From an uncultured Clostridia bacterium (GTDB taxonomy: Bacteria; Bacillota; Clostridia; Christensenellales; Aristaeellaceae), in NCBI GenBank assembly GCA_934631025.1, contig CAKTXR010000004.1, positions 46,671 through 110,670 on the forward strand: a DNA stretch of 64,000 nt, in the 5' to 3' direction. A model generated the notes under the pieces. The model was given only the letters and a program-made list of their open reading frames with translations, searched no databases and was not told the DNA's origin. Shown piece after piece: positions 7,000-16,423 of the stretch; the first letter of the stretch is position 1; each line of letters starts with the position of its first letter. The position numbers were made by a program, and so were the translations under genes.

Positions 7000-9411
7000 T
7001 CAAACCGGCCGCGCCAGCGTGAGCGTGACCGGGCCGTATAGCCCGCCGTCCAGCGATTCCCGTTCGAACAGCAGCGTCTTTTCATGATACACGCCGATTT
7101 CGTCCTTCGGCCAGCGGTCGATCACGTCGGTGTGGACGATTTCGTTGGCCGGCGTGTTGGCCACCTCGATCGTCAGCTCGAACGGCCCCTGCGGCGCGGG
7201 GAAGGTCGCTTCAAACGGCGGCATGGCGGCCAGCGCGGCTTCCTCGCCGTTCACCAGCACGCGCGCCGAATAGGCCACCCGCCCCAGCTTCAGGCGGTAA
7301 ACGTCGCCCGCCCGCACGGCGCAGTCCGGCTCGATGCGCGTTCGGTAGTGAACCTCGCCCGAGAATGCTTCGCTCAGCCGGCCGCGCCAACTGCCCAGCT
7401 CGGCAGGCTCGAACGGCGCGTCGATTTCGTCGCGGCGGATGCCCATGTCGTCGATCTTGTAGGCCGAAACGGGCGCAAACGTGAACGCGCGCAGCTCACG
7501 CGTGCAAATGTCGCGGTATTCGGGCGCGGTTTCGAGCGCGGCGCTCGTAAAGAGGAAGGCGCAGGCCTGTCCGCTCTCGAGCCGCACGACGGTTTCACCG
7601 CTCTCCGCGATCTCCGGACGGCGGATTTCGCCCTCCTCCAGCGCCAGATAGTAATCGGGCACGCCCTCGTCGAAGCGCACGCGGGATGCACAGGGCTTGC
7701 CGCCCTCGTTGACGATGAAATACAGCCGGTCGCCGTTTTCGAGCGCAATGCGGCGCGCGCGCAGTTCGGCGCTGCCGCACTGAATTGTGGGGCGCGGCGT
7801 GAAGGGCGCGAGTCGGTTCAGCTTTTCGGCCACGTCGGCGGGCATATGCCGGCATTCGGGTATGACGACGCAGCGGTAGACGGCCTTGCCGATGCGCAGC
7901 GCGCCGTCCTCGAGCGCGGCCAGACGGATCGCCTCGTCGTCGATCAGGTCGAAGTCGATCCCCGCGCGCTCGAGAGCCAGCCCCTTTTCGAGGAAGGAAG
8001 CGGCGGCGCGGCGGGCGGTTTCGCCGTCGGCCAGCTCGTCGCGGTCGGGGACGTAGAGCGCCGTATCGATCATCGCGTCGCCCAGCTGGAGCAGATACTG
8101 CGTGCGGTCGATCAGCGCGTTGAGCGCGCGCATATGGCCGATGCCGGGCACCTCGGGGGTATAGCAGGGGCGCATGGCCAGCGGCGTGACGCGCTCGCGG
8201 TTGGCGGGCACGTTCATGCCGTTGAGCACGGTCAGCCCGCGGACAAACTGCCCGTTGGCGACGGCGCGCGTCTGCCCCCACGTCAGTCCCGCGCCGAAGA
8301 TGTTGAAGGACTCGCTCACGCACAGCCGGCCGCCGTTCTGCCGCGCGGCGGAGGCGGCGAAGCGCGTAAAGAAGGGGATCTCGGCGGGCTGGGGCGCGGC
8401 GATCATGTCGGGCGCGGTCAGCTGCCGCCAGATCAGATCCACGCCGGGCATATCCATCAGCCGGAGCGCGGCGAGCAGACTGCCGCAGCCGTTCTCCCGT
8501 GCGGCGACCAGACTGTCCTCGTGGTTGAGATGACCGCATAGCGCCATGCCGTGCGCGCGGCACCAGTCGCGGATCGGCTTCAAATATTGCTCGCGGAACA
8601 GCTTGCCGCACAGCGCGTAATAGTCGATGCGGGTCTGCTCGTCCTCGGGCGCAGTGAATTTCTCCGGCTCGAAGATCACGGGGAGCCGATCGGTCAGGTC
8701 ATAGCCGTATTCGCTCTGGAACAGCTCGGCCAGACCGTCGCGCCAGGCCGGCATGTACGTGCTCGGCTCGTCGGTGAACATATAGTGCGCGTAGCTTCCG
8801 CTCAGCTCGCCCAGCGCGGCGGCATAGCGCTCGTGGGTCAGTCGGATAAACAGCTCTGTGGCGCGGCTGTCGAGCGAAGTGGCCAGCGCCGTGGCGGCGG
8901 CGCGTTTGGCGCAGTATTCGTCGATCAGGCGATCGGTCTTAAAGCGCTCGCCGGCATGGACGCGCGCGCCGTCCGAGAACGCGGCGATCACTTCGTGCGC
9001 GGGGCGATAGGCCACGCCGGCGGGCAAACGAACCGCGCGGCGCACGAGATCCTGGCGAATCAGCGCCGGTTCAATCGCCACGACGCGGCGATCGGCGCTG
9101 CCGGACGGCCAGCCGCCCTCGTCGTAGAGCCAGAACGTCATGTCGCGCTTCTTTGCGGCGCGGGCGGCATAGACGATCAGCTCGAAAAAAGCGTCCGTCA
9201 GATAGCCAGGGGAGAGCGGCGTGCGCATATTGCTGGGGCGAAAGTCGGCGGGCATGGGAATGACGTATACCGAGCGGATGCCGAAGGACAGCATCTCGTC
9301 CAGCTCGCGGTCGATAAGCTCGCGTGTGATAGGGCCGTTCCACGGCCACGCGTAGACCGGCGCGCTTTCGACCGGCGGGATTCGGAACAGGGTGCTTTCG
9401 AACGAGGGCAT
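7000..9411 (-). CDS. Large glycoside hydrolase, GH106-like
   Basis: The 803-residue product opens with the VYAWPWNGPIT region and a TIM-barrel-like segment containing FWLYDEGGWPSG, a pattern seen in GH106-type alpha-L-rhamnosidase relatives, and ends in a beta-sandwich resembling a GH2-type sugar-binding domain (about residues 680-800). AAGGAGG sits 8 bases before the ATG. No signal peptide is present, so it probably acts in the cytoplasm on imported oligosaccharides. It has no close transporter; the converging side holds the 19-bp array. The family call rests on pattern recall; activity on rhamnosides is an inference. Confidence 0.6.
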   Translation of the reverse strand: MPSFESTLFRIPPVESAPVYAWPWNGPITRELIDRELDEMLSFGIRSVYVIPMPADFRPSNMRTPLSPGYLTDAFFELIVYAARAAKKRDMTFWLYDEGGWPSGSADRRVVAIEPALIRQDLVRRAVRLPAGVAYRPAHEVIAAFSDGARVHAGERFKTDRLIDEYCAKRAAATALATSLDSRATELFIRLTHERYAAALGELSGSYAHYMFTDEPSTYMPAWRDGLAELFQSEYGYDLTDRLPVIFEPEKFTAPEDEQTRIDYYALCGKLFREQYLKPIRDWCRAHGMALCGHLNHEDSLVAARENGCGSLLAALRLMDMPGVDLIWRQLTAPDMIAAPQPAEIPFFTRFAASAARQNGGRLCVSESFNIFGAGLTWGQTRAVANGQFVRGLTVLNGMNVPANRERVTPLAMRPCYTPEVPGIGHMRALNALIDRTQYLLQLGDAMIDTALYVPDRDELADGETARRAAASFLEKGLALERAGIDFDLIDDEAIRLAALEDGALRIGKAVYRCVVIPECRHMPADVAEKLNRLAPFTPRPTIQCGSAELRARRIALENGDRLYFIVNEGGKPCASRVRFDEGVPDYYLALEEGEIRRPEIAESGETVVRLESGQACAFLFTSAALETAPEYRDICTRELRAFTFAPVSAYKIDDMGIRRDEIDAPFEPAELGSWRGRLSEAFSGEVHYRTRIEPDCAVRAGDVYRLKLGRVAYSARVLVNGEEAALAAMPPFEATFPAPQGPFELTIEVANTPANEIVHTDVIDRWPKDEIGVYHEKTLLFERESLDGGLYGPVTLTLARPV

Positions 9412-9651
9412 GGGGCATACCTCCTTGCGAATAGATGGAACTGGTCAGGGCGTGTGTTAAGAGGCCGGCGGGTTGTAATTTTTGCGCTCTTTCGCTGGAA
9501 AGCGATGATTCAGCGCAGGTAACGCTGGAATGAGCTTGGTTCGTTTTTCCATCGAAGCCATGCTTCAGGTAGAGTCCGGAGAGCTTGAGCAGCGCGGCTG
9601 GCGGGACAGGCCGCGGAGGACATATCTCCTCCTGATTAGAGACGCATTTTG
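9412..9651. other. Intergenic stretch without a recognised gene
   Basis: This is most of the 351-base gap between the glycosidase and the next minus-strand gene. I see no coding frame with a convincing ribosome site that is longer than 40 codons. GGAGGA and TCCTCC (9616-9633) form a short inverted repeat around CATATC, which also creates a ribosome-site-like start for a 37-codon minus-strand frame that I do not believe. It presumably carries the glycosidase promoter, which I could not place. Confidence 0.4.
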
Positions 9652-9685
9652 AAAAAAGGACGCGCCGCAGTGAAACGGCGCGCCC
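9652..9685 (-). terminator. Intrinsic terminator
   Basis: GGACGCGCCG (9658-9667) pairs with CGGCGCGCCC (9676-9685); on the minus strand a T6 run (9652-9657) follows. It ends the membrane-protein gene at 9763-10617. Confidence 0.8.
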
Positions 9686-9762
9686 CACAGGCAGCAGAGA
9701 AGAACGCTGAACCGGTGAGCGCCGCGCGGAAAGAGCGGAAAACGAGCCGCACGGGGCGCGGC

Positions 9763-10617
9763 TTACAGTATGTCGCGCGCCTTCAGCGTCAGGCGATGCC
9801 AGTACAGCCGCGTCAGCTCGTAGCGCGGACGGGCGATCAGGCCCAGCCCCAGCATCCAGAAGCCGCCCAGCGCCAGAGATGTGGCCCACGTCCACGCGGG
9901 CAGGGCGAACAGCGCGGCCAGCAGCTGCAGCGCGGTCATCGTCAGGCCCATGTCGGTCGCGATGGGCGTTGTGACGAAGCATCCGGCGACGATCAGCGCG
10001 GCGGTCAGCACAAAGGCAATGAGAAACCATCCCAGCGCCGTGAAGAACAGCCCCGCCGGCGAGAACATGCGCTTCAGCGCGGTTTTCAGCGATGCGGCGA
10101 CGGCGCGTCCGGACACGCGCTCGGGGCATTCGGCCAGATAGAGCGCGACCTGCCGCGCAAACACGCTGGCAAAGCCGCCCAGCATGATCAGCAGCAGCGC
10201 CGCGAGCGCGATAACGCCCAGCGACAGCACAAGGCTGGCGGTCGAGGTGAACAGCGCGCGGGTGACGGTCGTCCAGTCGGTCATGACCCAGTTGTACAGC
10301 GCTTCGAACAGCGCGGCCATGAGCGCGGCGGGCAGCGCCAGCGGCAGCATGGCAAGCAGCCGGCCAAAGGATACGCGTTTTGCGCTGCGTCCGGCGCTTT
10401 CACGGGCGGCTCGGGCGAGCGGAATCTGAATGGAAAGCGATATGAGCGCGATGAAATACGCGCACAGCGGCAGGACGAAGCGCCCCTTCATGAGCGCGCC
10501 CAGCGCCAGTACGAGCGTGTCCAGCAGCAGCTCGAGCGCGATGATTCCGCGAATTTTTCCCGACGCGCGCGCGAGCGTCGCTTTCATCAGGCGGCGGGAT
10601 TGGCCGATTGTCGTCAT
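9763..10617 (-). CDS. Polytopic membrane protein of unknown function
   Basis: The product (284 residues) has about five or six transmembrane segments separated by basic loops, and a C-terminal soluble tail ending RLTLKARDIL. AAAGGAG lies 9 bases before the ATG at 10617; the longer in-frame start (10659) has no ribosome site. I recognise no family motif; the pattern resembles uncharacterised integral membrane proteins of Clostridia. It is monocistronic, with its own terminator. Confidence 0.65.
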   Translation of the reverse strand: MTTIGQSRRLMKATLARASGKIRGIIALELLLDTLVLALGALMKGRFVLPLCAYFIALISLSIQIPLARAARESAGRSAKRVSFGRLLAMLPLALPAALMAALFEALYNWVMTDWTTVTRALFTSTASLVLSLGVIALAALLLIMLGGFASVFARQVALYLAECPERVSGRAVAASLKTALKRMFSPAGLFFTALGWFLIAFVLTAALIVAGCFVTTPIATDMGLTMTALQLLAALFALPAWTWATSLALGGFWMLGLGLIARPRYELTRLYWHRLTLKARDIL

Positions 10618-10767
10618 GGCGGAAAATCTCCTTTCGGCGGGCGCAGCGCGCCGCGTCATTGGCTCAGACGGGCGGCGGCGCGCGTTTGTTTCAGCATTGG
10701 CGCGTCAAATGCGAAAAAATTCGACATACAAAACGCAGATGTATGAGGTTTCGCCGTCGCGGCGCGC

Positions 10768-10898
10768 TTTTCCTGCCGACGGAAGCGCGCCCGCCGAATT
10801 TTGAGCTGCGGCGACGGCGTGAAGCGGCGGCGAACCCTTTCGCCTGCCGACAAAGGCAGACCAGCCGAATTTTGCGATACGGCGACTGAGTGAAGCAG
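10768..10898. repeat. Two-copy 71-bp direct repeat
   Basis: CCTGCCGAC, then GCCGAATTTTG and GTGAAGC recur with a constant offset of 71 bases (for example 10772 and 10843; 10793 and 10864). The copies differ by several substitutions. The 427-base gap 10618-11044 that contains them shows no supportable gene; the repeats lie upstream of the membrane-protein gene and downstream of the pheT terminator. They could be members of a dispersed repeat family. Confidence 0.6.
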
Positions 10899-10987
10899 TC
10901 TTACGCACGGCGGGGCAGGGAGAACATTTCAATATTCGTGGGCATGGCGACGATGCGGTTTCTTCAGCGCGCGAAGGGAAGTGTTTC

Positions 10988-11023
10988 AAAAAAACGGGGA
11001 CGAACCGTTTCCGGCTCGTCCCC
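10988..11023 (-). terminator. Intrinsic terminator of pheST
   Basis: GGGGACGA (10996-11003) pairs with TCGTCCCC (11016-11023); on the minus strand this is followed by a G and a T7 run. It closes the pheS-pheT unit. Confidence 0.85.
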
Positions 11024-11044
11024 ATGGCGTATATATAATGGAAA

Positions 11045-13438
11045 TCAGCGGCGCAGCTCGGCTCCGAAATCGCTCGCGCAGGCGGTCAGGATCTTGTCCA
11101 GCGCGGCGTTGATTTCGGCGTCGGTCAGCGTGCGGTCGGCGGCGCGGAAGCTCAGCGCGAAGGCGATGCTCTTCTTGTCCGCGCCCAGCTTTTCACCGCG
11201 GTAGATGTCGAAGAGCGTCACGTCCTCGAGCAGCTTGCCGCCGGCCTTGCGGATCGCGTCCATCAGCGGGCCGGCCTCGACCGACTCGTTCATCACCAGC
11301 GCGATGTCGCGGGTAACGGCCGGGAAGCGGGGCAGTGCCTTGACCGCCGGAATGGGCTGCTGAAGTTCAGGAATGAGGAACAGATTGACCTCGGCGACAT
11401 AGACGCGCGTCTCGATTTCAAACGCCTCGGCCACGTCGGGATGAATCTCGCCCACCTGCGCGATCACCTTGTCGCCGCAGGTCAGCACAGCCTTGCGGCC
11501 GGGATGATAGTAGCTGTCGCCGCCCGCGGACACGGACGCATGGATGCCGAACTGGCCCAGCAGGCAGAGGATCGCGTCGCGCAGGGCGTAGAAATCGGCG
11601 TTCTCGCCGTACAGGCCAACGGCCAGCGCGATCTTCTCGGTGGCGGGCGTGGTCTCGGTCTTGCCTTCGAAGAACACGGGCGCGGCCTCGAACAGTTTGC
11701 CCTCGGCGTTGCCGCGCGCCAGATTCAGCGAGAGCGTGTTGAGCAGGGAAGGCGCCAGCGTGGTGCGCATGACGCTCGTGTCCTCGCCCAGCGGATTGCG
11801 GATGACGATGGGCTTCATGCGCGGATCGGCCGCGTCCAGCCCCAGCTTCTCCAGCCACTTGGGCGAGATGAAGGAGAAGTTCATCGCTTCATAATAGCCC
11901 ATGCCCACCAGCGCGCGCTTGACGGTGTCCAGCAGGATCTGCTTATCACTGCGCTTGCCGGCCATGGTCACGCCGGTCATGAGCGTCGTGGGAATCTTGT
12001 CGTAGCCGTTCAGGCGCAGAATTTCCTCGGAGATGTCCGCGTCGGTTTCGAAATCGAGCCGCCATTCGGGCACGGTGCAGTACAGCGTCGTGCCGTCGAA
12101 CTCGACCTCAAAGCCCAGCCGCTCGAGCAGATCCTCCATCTCGTCGCCGCTCAGCGTGCAGGCGATGCGGCGGTTGATGCGGTCGACCTCGGCCTCGATG
12201 ACCTGCGCCTCATGCGGATGCGGATAGAAGTCGAACGCGCCGGGCACAACGTCGCCGCACTCGAGCATATTGACCAGCATGCAGGCGCGGTCGAGCGCTT
12301 CCATGGTGTTGGGCACGCATACGCCCTTCTCGAAGCGGCCGCTGGCTTCAGTGCGGATGCCCAGCGCGCGGGAGGTCAGGCGGTTGTTGGTGCGGTCGAA
12401 CGCGGCGCACTCGAACAGCACGTCGGTCGTGCCTTCGACGATTTCACTTTCCTCACCGCCCATGATGCCGGCAAGGCCGGTGGCGTTCTCCGCGTCGGCG
12501 ATGACCAGCATATCGTTCGTCAGGGTGTACTTCTTGCCGTCGAGCGTGGTCAAAACCTCGCCCTCATGCGCGCGGCGCACGACGATGGTCTGATCCCTGA
12601 CCTTGGTGAGGTCGAAGGCGTGCATCGGATGGCCGGTCTCCAGCATGATGAAGTTGGTGATGTCGACGATGTTGTTGATCGGCCGCACGCCCGCGCCGTA
12701 GAGATACTCGCGGATCCACTTGGGGGAGGGGCCGATTTTGACGTTCTTAATCACGCGGGCGCAGTAGCGCGGGCAGAGGGTTTCGTCCTCGACGCGCACG
12801 GTGGCGTAATCGCCGAACGAGCCGAGGTTTTCGGCCTCCTGCACGGCGATTTCGGGCATGACGCAGTGCGTGTCCAGCACGGCGGCGCTCTCGCGGGCCA
12901 GTCCCCAGACGCTCAGGCAGTCGGGGCGGTTGGCCAGCACTTCAAAGTCCACAACGTCGTCGCCCAGGCCGAAGATTTCTTTCACGTCGGTGCCGGGGGC
13001 GTATTCCTCGTTGAAAACGAGGATGCCCTCCTCGCCGCAGTGGGGATACAGGCCGGTGGGAATGTCCAGCTCCGCGCCGGAGCAGAGCATGCCGTTCGAG
13101 ACATAGCCGCGCAGCTTGCCCTTCTTGATCTTCACGCCGCCGGGCAGATGCGCGCCGTCCAGCGCCGCGCAGACATATTCGCCCGCCGCCACATTGGGCG
13201 CGCCGCAGACGATCTGAACCGGCTCCTCACCGCCCACGTCCACCATGCACAGATGCAGGTGCGTTTCCGGGATGCTCTCGCAGGACAGCACATGACCCAC
13301 GACCACATGGTCGAACAGGTCGCCGGTGTTCTCGACGCCCTCGACGCCGTTGCCGGCCATGATCATCTTCTCGGCGTAATCGGCGGCGGAGAGCGGAATT
13401 TCGGTGTATTCTTTAAGCCATCTCATGGGCACTTTCAT
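11045..13438 (-). CDS. pheT: Phenylalanyl-tRNA synthetase beta subunit
   Basis: The 797-residue product shows the full bacterial PheT architecture: N-terminal MKVPMRWLKEYT, a tRNA-binding EMAP-like domain (about residues 40-150), B3/B4 editing domain with GHPMHAFD, B5 domain, class II-like core, and a C-terminal FDX-ACB anticodon-binding domain (about 705-797) with LPRFPAVTRDIAL. It forms the alpha2-beta2 enzyme that charges tRNA-Phe in the cytoplasm. The gene follows pheS by 47 bases and is expected to be controlled with it by the upstream T-box. Length is normal. Confidence 0.97.
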   Translation of the reverse strand: MKVPMRWLKEYTEIPLSAADYAEKMIMAGNGVEGVENTGDLFDHVVVGHVLSCESIPETHLHLCMVDVGGEEPVQIVCGAPNVAAGEYVCAALDGAHLPGGVKIKKGKLRGYVSNGMLCSGAELDIPTGLYPHCGEEGILVFNEEYAPGTDVKEIFGLGDDVVDFEVLANRPDCLSVWGLARESAAVLDTHCVMPEIAVQEAENLGSFGDYATVRVEDETLCPRYCARVIKNVKIGPSPKWIREYLYGAGVRPINNIVDITNFIMLETGHPMHAFDLTKVRDQTIVVRRAHEGEVLTTLDGKKYTLTNDMLVIADAENATGLAGIMGGEESEIVEGTTDVLFECAAFDRTNNRLTSRALGIRTEASGRFEKGVCVPNTMEALDRACMLVNMLECGDVVPGAFDFYPHPHEAQVIEAEVDRINRRIACTLSGDEMEDLLERLGFEVEFDGTTLYCTVPEWRLDFETDADISEEILRLNGYDKIPTTLMTGVTMAGKRSDKQILLDTVKRALVGMGYYEAMNFSFISPKWLEKLGLDAADPRMKPIVIRNPLGEDTSVMRTTLAPSLLNTLSLNLARGNAEGKLFEAAPVFFEGKTETTPATEKIALAVGLYGENADFYALRDAILCLLGQFGIHASVSAGGDSYYHPGRKAVLTCGDKVIAQVGEIHPDVAEAFEIETRVYVAEVNLFLIPELQQPIPAVKALPRFPAVTRDIALVMNESVEAGPLMDAIRKAGGKLLEDVTLFDIYRGEKLGADKKSIAFALSFRAADRTLTDAEINAALDKILTACASDFGAELRR

Positions 13439-13485
13439 GATGATAATCCTCCATTTTCCAGCTTGTCAGACAGTGACGGCGTTCA

Positions 13486-14508
13486 TCAGCGGAACTGCTT
13501 GAGGAAGCGCAGGTCGTTCTCGTACAGATAGCGCATATCCGGCACGTTGTATTTGAGTATGGTCAGCCGCTCTATGCCCATGCCGAAGGCGAAGCCGGAA
13601 TACTTCTTCGAATCGATGCCGCACATATCCAGCACCTTGGGGTTGACCATGCCCGCGCCCAGCACCTCGATCCAGCCGGTGCCCTTGCACATGCGGCAGC
13701 CCTTGCCGCCGCAGGAGGCGCAGGTCAGATCGACCTCGGCCGACGGCTCGGTGAACGGGAAGAAGGAGGGGCGGAAGCGCGTGGACACGCCCATGCCGTA
13801 CAGGCGCTTGGCGAATGTGTCCAGCGTGCCCTTGAGATCGGCGATGGAGATGTTCTCGTCGATGACCAGACCCTCGATCTGATGGAACACCGGAGAGTGC
13901 GTCGCGTCCACCTCGTCGGCGCGATAGACGCGGCCGGGGGAGATGATGCGGATGGGGGGCTTGCGGGTGGTCATGATGCGCGCCTGAACCGGCGAGGTCT
14001 GCGAGCGCAGCACGACGTTGTCGTCGATATAGAATGTATCCTGCGCGTCGCGGGCGGGGTGATTTTTCGGCACGTTGAGCAGCTCGAAATTGAAGCGGTC
14101 GTATTCGATTTCCGGGCCCTCGACGGCCTCGAAGCCCATGCCGGTGAATATGGTCAGGAGATCCTCGAGCACGATGTTCATCGGGTGCAGGCTGCCGGCA
14201 ACGCGCTCCGTGCCGGGCAGCGTCACGTCGATGGCCTCGCGGCGCAGGCGGAAGTCCTTTTCGCGCGCGCGCAGCGCGGCGGCGGTTTCGTCGATGGCCG
14301 ATTCGAGCTTCTCGCGGGTTTCGTTGACGATGCGGCCGATGGCGGGGCGCTCCTCGGCGGGCACCTTGCCCATGCCGCGCAGTATGGCGGTCAGCTCGCC
14401 CTTTTTGCCCAGCACGCGCACGCGCAGCTGCTCAAGGGCGTTCGAGTCCTGAACGGATTTCAGTTCCTCGATAACGTGCTCTCTGATGGCTTTGAGTTGA
14501 TCCTGCAT
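13486..14508 (-). CDS. pheS: Phenylalanyl-tRNA synthetase alpha subunit
   Basis: The product (340 residues) has an N-terminal coiled-coil followed by the class II catalytic core, including HPARDAQDTFY, FHQIEGLVID (motif 2 region), the RFRPSFFPFTEPSAEVD stretch, and motif 3 GFAFGMGIERL. It activates phenylalanine and transfers it to tRNA-Phe together with PheT. AAAGGAG lies 10 bases before the ATG at 14508; a frame extending to 14562 runs through the leader and is not credible. It is the first gene of the pheST unit, preceded by a T-box. Confidence 0.97.
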   Translation of the reverse strand: MQDQLKAIREHVIEELKSVQDSNALEQLRVRVLGKKGELTAILRGMGKVPAEERPAIGRIVNETREKLESAIDETAAALRAREKDFRLRREAIDVTLPGTERVAGSLHPMNIVLEDLLTIFTGMGFEAVEGPEIEYDRFNFELLNVPKNHPARDAQDTFYIDDNVVLRSQTSPVQARIMTTRKPPIRIISPGRVYRADEVDATHSPVFHQIEGLVIDENISIADLKGTLDTFAKRLYGMGVSTRFRPSFFPFTEPSAEVDLTCASCGGKGCRMCKGTGWIEVLGAGMVNPKVLDMCGIDSKKYSGFAFGMGIERLTILKYNVPDMRYLYENDLRFLKQFR

Positions 14509-14564
14509 GGTTGTGGAACTCCTTTCACAATGAGTGAACATTGATTGTGTGTCGCAAGGCAATC

Positions 14565-14828
14565 AAAAAGACCCGCTCCCTGCAACAGGGGCGAGTCTTA
14601 AAAGAAACGCGGTACCACCCGAATTCGCCGCGTTTGAAAGCGCGGCCTTACCGCCCGGTATCGGGGGCGTCCGTCCGCGCCTAATGGGGAGCCGTTCAGC
14701 GCGGAAGCTCGGGAGCGAACTTCGCCGGGGCGCCTGCCACGCGCGCTTTCAGCCGATGACGCGCATTCTCTGAGGGCGGCTCTTCCGGGGCTACTTTTCT
14801 CCGTCTCTGCCTTGTATATAACTGTTTT
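14565..14828 (-). promoter_or_regulatory. T-box riboswitch leader of pheST
   Basis: On the minus strand the canonical T-box sequence GGGTGGTACCGCG is present at 14609-14621. A strong terminator follows: AAGACTCGCCCCTG pairs with CAGGGAGCGGGTCTT and ends in TTTTT (14565-14600). Upstream, an AGTA and a GAAGTTCG segment suit a stem I with a UUC (Phe) specifier, but I could not fold stem I fully, so the specifier is tentative. Uncharged tRNA-Phe would stabilise the antiterminator and allow pheST transcription. This leader explains most of the 379-base gap before pheS. Confidence 0.93.
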
Positions 14829-14829
14829 T

Positions 14830-14858
14830 AGTATACCACGCTTCCCGCCGCTTGGCAA
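14830..14858 (-). promoter_or_regulatory. Promoter of the T-box/pheST unit
   Basis: On the minus strand TTGCCA (14853-14858) and TATACT (14830-14835) are 17 bases apart, directly upstream of the T-box leader. Confidence 0.75.
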
Positions 14859-14887
14859 TGGGAAAATTGTAAATTTGCGCGCCGGCT

Positions 14888-16186
14888 TCAGCCGATGGTG
14901 AAGGCCGTATCCTGCATGACGACGTTCTTCACATGGCGCAGATAAAGCGTCTGCGAGTACTCGCGGTTGTCGCAGTGCGGCCCCACGTCCTCCTCGGGGA
15001 TGGTTTCGCGCGCGATCTGCGAGAAATGGCAGTTGGTGAAGTAAATATCCTCGACGGGGCAGTCCGCGCGGCCGATCACCGCGGGCAGATGCACGCCGCG
15101 GGCATGGATGTTGTTGAAATAGAGCCGGCGCACGCCCGCGCAGAGATTGCGCTCGGAAATGTGGATATAGACCGGCTCGTAGAATATGCGGTCCATCACG
15201 ATATCCGAGAAGTTGAGGTTCTCCACGAGCGTGGCCTCGAAGCCCTGATCGCTGCCGCGGTGCTCCGTGGGCGTATTGGGCAGGCGGAGGTCGATGCCGG
15301 TGGTGGAGTCGGTCATGGTGAGGTTGGAGAAGGTGCAGTTGCGGATCACGCCGTCGTTATACCAGCCGATGCGGATGCCGGCCGAGTGGCTGGTGATGTT
15401 GCAGTTGGTCACGCTGACCTTTTCGCAGGGCGTGTCCTTGCCCAGCGGCGCGGAATAGGCGCGCACGACCACGCCGTCGTCGCCGCAGACGATCGTGCAG
15501 TCCGACACGGAGACGTTCTTCGAGCAGTTGATGTGTATGCCGTCGTTGTTGGGATAGAGCACAGAGGCCAGTATCTGCGCGCGGTGGAAATACACGCGGT
15601 CGCATCCGCAGATCCAGTAGCCCCAGCCGGCGGGGCTGTTGCGCAGCGTCACGTCCTCGACCAGCACGTTTTCGCAGCCCATGAACAGCACCACGCGCGC
15701 CGGGCTGTAGCTGCGTATGTTCTTTATAAACGAATCGACGTTCTCGTCGCCGGGCAGGTCGGGATGCGGCCGGCGCGTATACGGCCAGTGGCTGTGCATG
15801 GCGCGCTCGTGGGAGAGCGGCTCGATATAGGCCTCGCCCTGGCAGTCGATCGCGCCGCGGCCGGTGATGGCCACGTCCTCGCAGTTTTCGGCATAGATGA
15901 AGCAGCGCTTATTGAAGCGGGGGGCGTATTCCGTGAGCCAGAAGTCGGTTTCGATTTCAGGATAGTCGGCCGCGTCGGTTGAGCCGAGCAGCACCGCGTC
16001 GCGCTCGATGTGCAGCTCGACGCCGCTCTTCAGCGCGATAAAGCCGCACAGATAGCGGCCCTCGCTCAGCGTTACGCGGCCGCCGCCATGGCTTGCGCAA
16101 TCGTCGATGGCCGCCTGAATGGCCGCCGTATTCATCGCCGCGCCGTCGCCCACAGCGCCGTAGGATCGAATGTCGCAATTCAGCAT
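14888..16186 (-). CDS. Glycoside hydrolase family 28 (polygalacturonase-type)
   Basis: The product (432 residues) starts with the pectate-lyase-fold motif IRSYGAVGDGAAMNTAAIQAA and runs through right-handed beta-helix coils. GH28-type catalytic regions are visible: NNDGIHI (Asp), CGDDGVVVRA (Asp-Asp) and HSAGIRIGW (the HG motif varied). GGGAGG 8 bases upstream selects the ATG at 16186 over an earlier start at 16252. There is no signal peptide, so it likely trims imported pectic oligosaccharides in the cytoplasm. It is divergent from a sugar ABC transporter, which suggests a shared substrate such as an oligogalacturonide or rhamnogalacturonan fragment. Confidence 0.85.
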   Translation of the reverse strand: MLNCDIRSYGAVGDGAAMNTAAIQAAIDDCASHGGGRVTLSEGRYLCGFIALKSGVELHIERDAVLLGSTDAADYPEIETDFWLTEYAPRFNKRCFIYAENCEDVAITGRGAIDCQGEAYIEPLSHERAMHSHWPYTRRPHPDLPGDENVDSFIKNIRSYSPARVVLFMGCENVLVEDVTLRNSPAGWGYWICGCDRVYFHRAQILASVLYPNNDGIHINCSKNVSVSDCTIVCGDDGVVVRAYSAPLGKDTPCEKVSVTNCNITSHSAGIRIGWYNDGVIRNCTFSNLTMTDSTTGIDLRLPNTPTEHRGSDQGFEATLVENLNFSDIVMDRIFYEPVYIHISERNLCAGVRRLYFNNIHARGVHLPAVIGRADCPVEDIYFTNCHFSQIARETIPEEDVGPHCDNREYSQTLYLRHVKNVVMQDTAFTIG

Positions 16187-16224
16187 GAGAAGGCCTCCCT
16201 TGAATAAAACTATTTTCAACGACA

Positions 16225-16253
16225 TTGTAGCACAGATGAAAATGAATGTCAAT
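16225..16253 (-). promoter_or_regulatory. Promoter of the GH28 gene
   Basis: On the minus strand TTGACA (16248-16253) and TACAAT (16225-16230) are 17 bases apart, about 40 bases before the start codon. An imperfect inverted repeat TTGAA...TTCAA (16201-16220) sits just downstream and may be an operator. Confidence 0.8.
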
Positions 16254-16338
16254 GCGGCAAAAGCATTATCAATGACACGAATCTCGTTTCCTGAAATGTG
16301 TTGGATTAAAGAAACTTAAATTTTTATTTAATAGGGTA

Positions 16339-16397
16339 TTGACAATGGAGGGGGGGATGGGTTATGATAACTAAGAGGTTATCCGAAAGGGGATAAC
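16339..16397 (+). promoter_or_regulatory. Promoter and inverted repeat of the sugar ABC operon
   Basis: TTGACA (16339-16344) and TATGAT (16363-16368) are 18 bases apart. Just past the expected start of transcription lies a perfect 7-base inverted repeat GTTATCC (16378-16384) / GGATAAC (16391-16397), placed where a repressor would block initiation or elongation. Confidence 0.75.
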
Positions 16398-16423
16398 AAG
16401 TTAAGAGAGGAGTTGGAATTCAG

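Noticed and set aside
9580..9632. 37-codon minus-strand frame with AGGAGGAG in front
   Set aside because: Product is short, unlike any known peptide, and the ribosome-like sequence is part of an inverted repeat.
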